NCBI GenBank assembly: GCA_013215055.1
Contig: JABSRQ010000037.1
Location: forward strand, 1 to 44,178
Length of the DNA: 44,178 nt
Origin: Pseudomonadales bacterium
GTDB taxonomy: Bacteria > Pseudomonadota > Gammaproteobacteria > Pseudomonadales > DT-91
Direction: 5' to 3'
Part shown: positions 43,353-44,178 of the stretch, piece after piece
Position numbering within the stretch: position 1 is the first letter of the stretch
Layout of the letters: each line of letters starts with the position of its first letter
Translations under genes and position numbers: made by a program
The notes under the pieces: generated by a model
Databases searched by the model: none
What the model was told of the DNA's origin: nothing
The model's input: only the letters and a program-made list of their open reading frames with translations

Positions 43353-44178
43353 ATGACAAAAATAATAAAAACATGCCCAAAGATCTTGTGGCTAAAAGAT
43401 ATCACTACACAGCCGGTAGGTGGCAAGGCTCTGGGCCTGAATAAGCTTATGGGCTGGGGTTTAAATGTGCCCAATGGTTTTGTCATCATCGATGCTCAGC
43501 CAGGGCAAATACCTAGTGAGCTGGCGGAATTTTACCAACAACTCGGTGCTGCTAAGGTGGCGGTGCGTTCTTCGGCCTTGGGTGAAGATGGTGAGGAAAG
43601 TTCCTTTGCCGGCCTGTACGAAAGTATTCTTAATGTCGAAGGCCTGGATGCATTTCAACCGCCATCGATGACTGTGTGCAATCATTACAAAGCCAGCGAG
43701 CTACGGCCTATCAACAGCAGCAATCGATAGATTGCAGGCAGATGAATGTGGTAGTGCAATTGATGGTAGATGCCTCATCGGCAGGTGTGTTGTTTAGCGT
43801 AGACCCAGTCAGTGGTCGTCATGATCGCTGCGTTATTGATGCGGTTTCAGGCCTGGGTGAAACCCTGGTAAGTGGTGAACAAACACCGGATCATTATGAG
43901 TTTGATAAGGCTGGCCGGCGGGTCTTTTCAGAATTAATCGGCGAGCAGGCGATACTTTCTCCCCTGCAATGTCGACAGTTATTCAATGAATCGCAACAGG
44001 CTGTTGCCAAAGCCAGCGTTGAGCTGGATCTGGATCTGGAATGGGCGATTGATCAAAGCGGAAAACTGTATTGGCTGCAGGCCCGGCCCATCACCACGAT
44101 AGGTTCAGATTTAAATGAACTGGATACGCCCATCAAAGCCAGCGATGTTCTCACCGGCTGGAACGTTGGTGAGATGAT
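43353..44178 (+). pseudogene. PEP synthase-like (PPDK N-terminal, ATP-grasp) gene with a frameshift; 3' end outside window
   Basis: The ATG at 43353 follows GAGGGGGG. The first frame encodes VGGKALGLNKLMGWGLNVPN and VAVRSSALGEDGEESSFAGL, the PPDK/PEP-synthase N-terminal nucleotide-binding domain, but ends in unrelated residues and a stop at 43730. From about 43658 a different frame carries on the same family: QMNVVVQLMVDASSAGVLFS, VDPVSGR, DAVSGLGETLVSGEQTPDHY and LYWLQARPITT, open to the window end. One missing base near 43656-43660 explains this; reading DAFQ-A-AIDDC restores the protein. It is either a real inactivating mutation or a sequencing error. Family enzymes convert pyruvate and ATP to PEP, or phosphorylate other substrates. 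It is divergent from tetR. Confidence 0.85.

Overview
The window looks like a marine or aquatic gammaproteobacterium. It has moderate-to-low GC, several TonB-dependent receptors, Gram-negative envelope systems (RND efflux, AsmA, lipoproteins), two bacterioferritins, Fur-box-like sites and a RAYT transposase. I cannot name the species. There are no rRNA or tRNA genes and no CRISPR array that I can see.

Left part (1-6.2 kb, all minus strand). A three-gene unit encodes a GAF-GAF-HlyD inner-membrane adaptor, a PqqD-like/M50 metalloprotease/HlyD fusion and a third periplasmic adaptor. It is followed by the 5' end of a very large repeat protein with an LEPR-XLL-like N-terminal motif and a DUF4347 domain. 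No classical type I ABC exporter or TolC is present, so this is the best candidate here for an undescribed export and processing system for a giant surface protein.

Signalling block (6.8-13.5 kb, minus strand). A hybrid histidine kinase with four periplasmic solute-binding-like domains and two receiver domains lies upstream of an HD-GYP response regulator (a c-di-GMP phosphodiesterase type). A short protein farther downstream has an ethylene-receptor-like copper-binding membrane domain but no kinase module.

Iron and envelope block (14.2-28.3 kb). Two complementary bacterioferritin subunits (one heme-binding type, one ferroxidase type) form an operon. Next come a lipoprotein, a small membrane protein, two TonB-dependent receptors, an AsmA-family protein and a lipoprotein with two C-terminal repeats. 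Gene remnants (IS91-like transposase tail, truncated RND gene) and a 71-bp intergenic repeat present three times point to past rearrangement.

Cobalamin block (29.0-34.8 kb, plus strand). A Fur-box-like site, a sigma70-like promoter and a cobalamin riboswitch precede a siderophore-receptor-like TonB-dependent receptor. An ABC ATPase, a periplasmic binding protein, a FecCD/BtuC permease and a small cysteine-rich CopZ-like [2Fe-2S] protein follow. Together they form a B12-controlled uptake operon with an unusual ferredoxin-like last gene.

Right part (34.8-44.2 kb). An RND efflux pump and its adaptor (minus strand) are followed by a decayed HTH gene, a RAYT transposase bounded by 23-bp inverted repeats, a TetR gene, a stand-alone PhnD-like binding protein, a second TetR gene and a divergent PEP-synthase-like gene that carries a frameshift and runs off the window.
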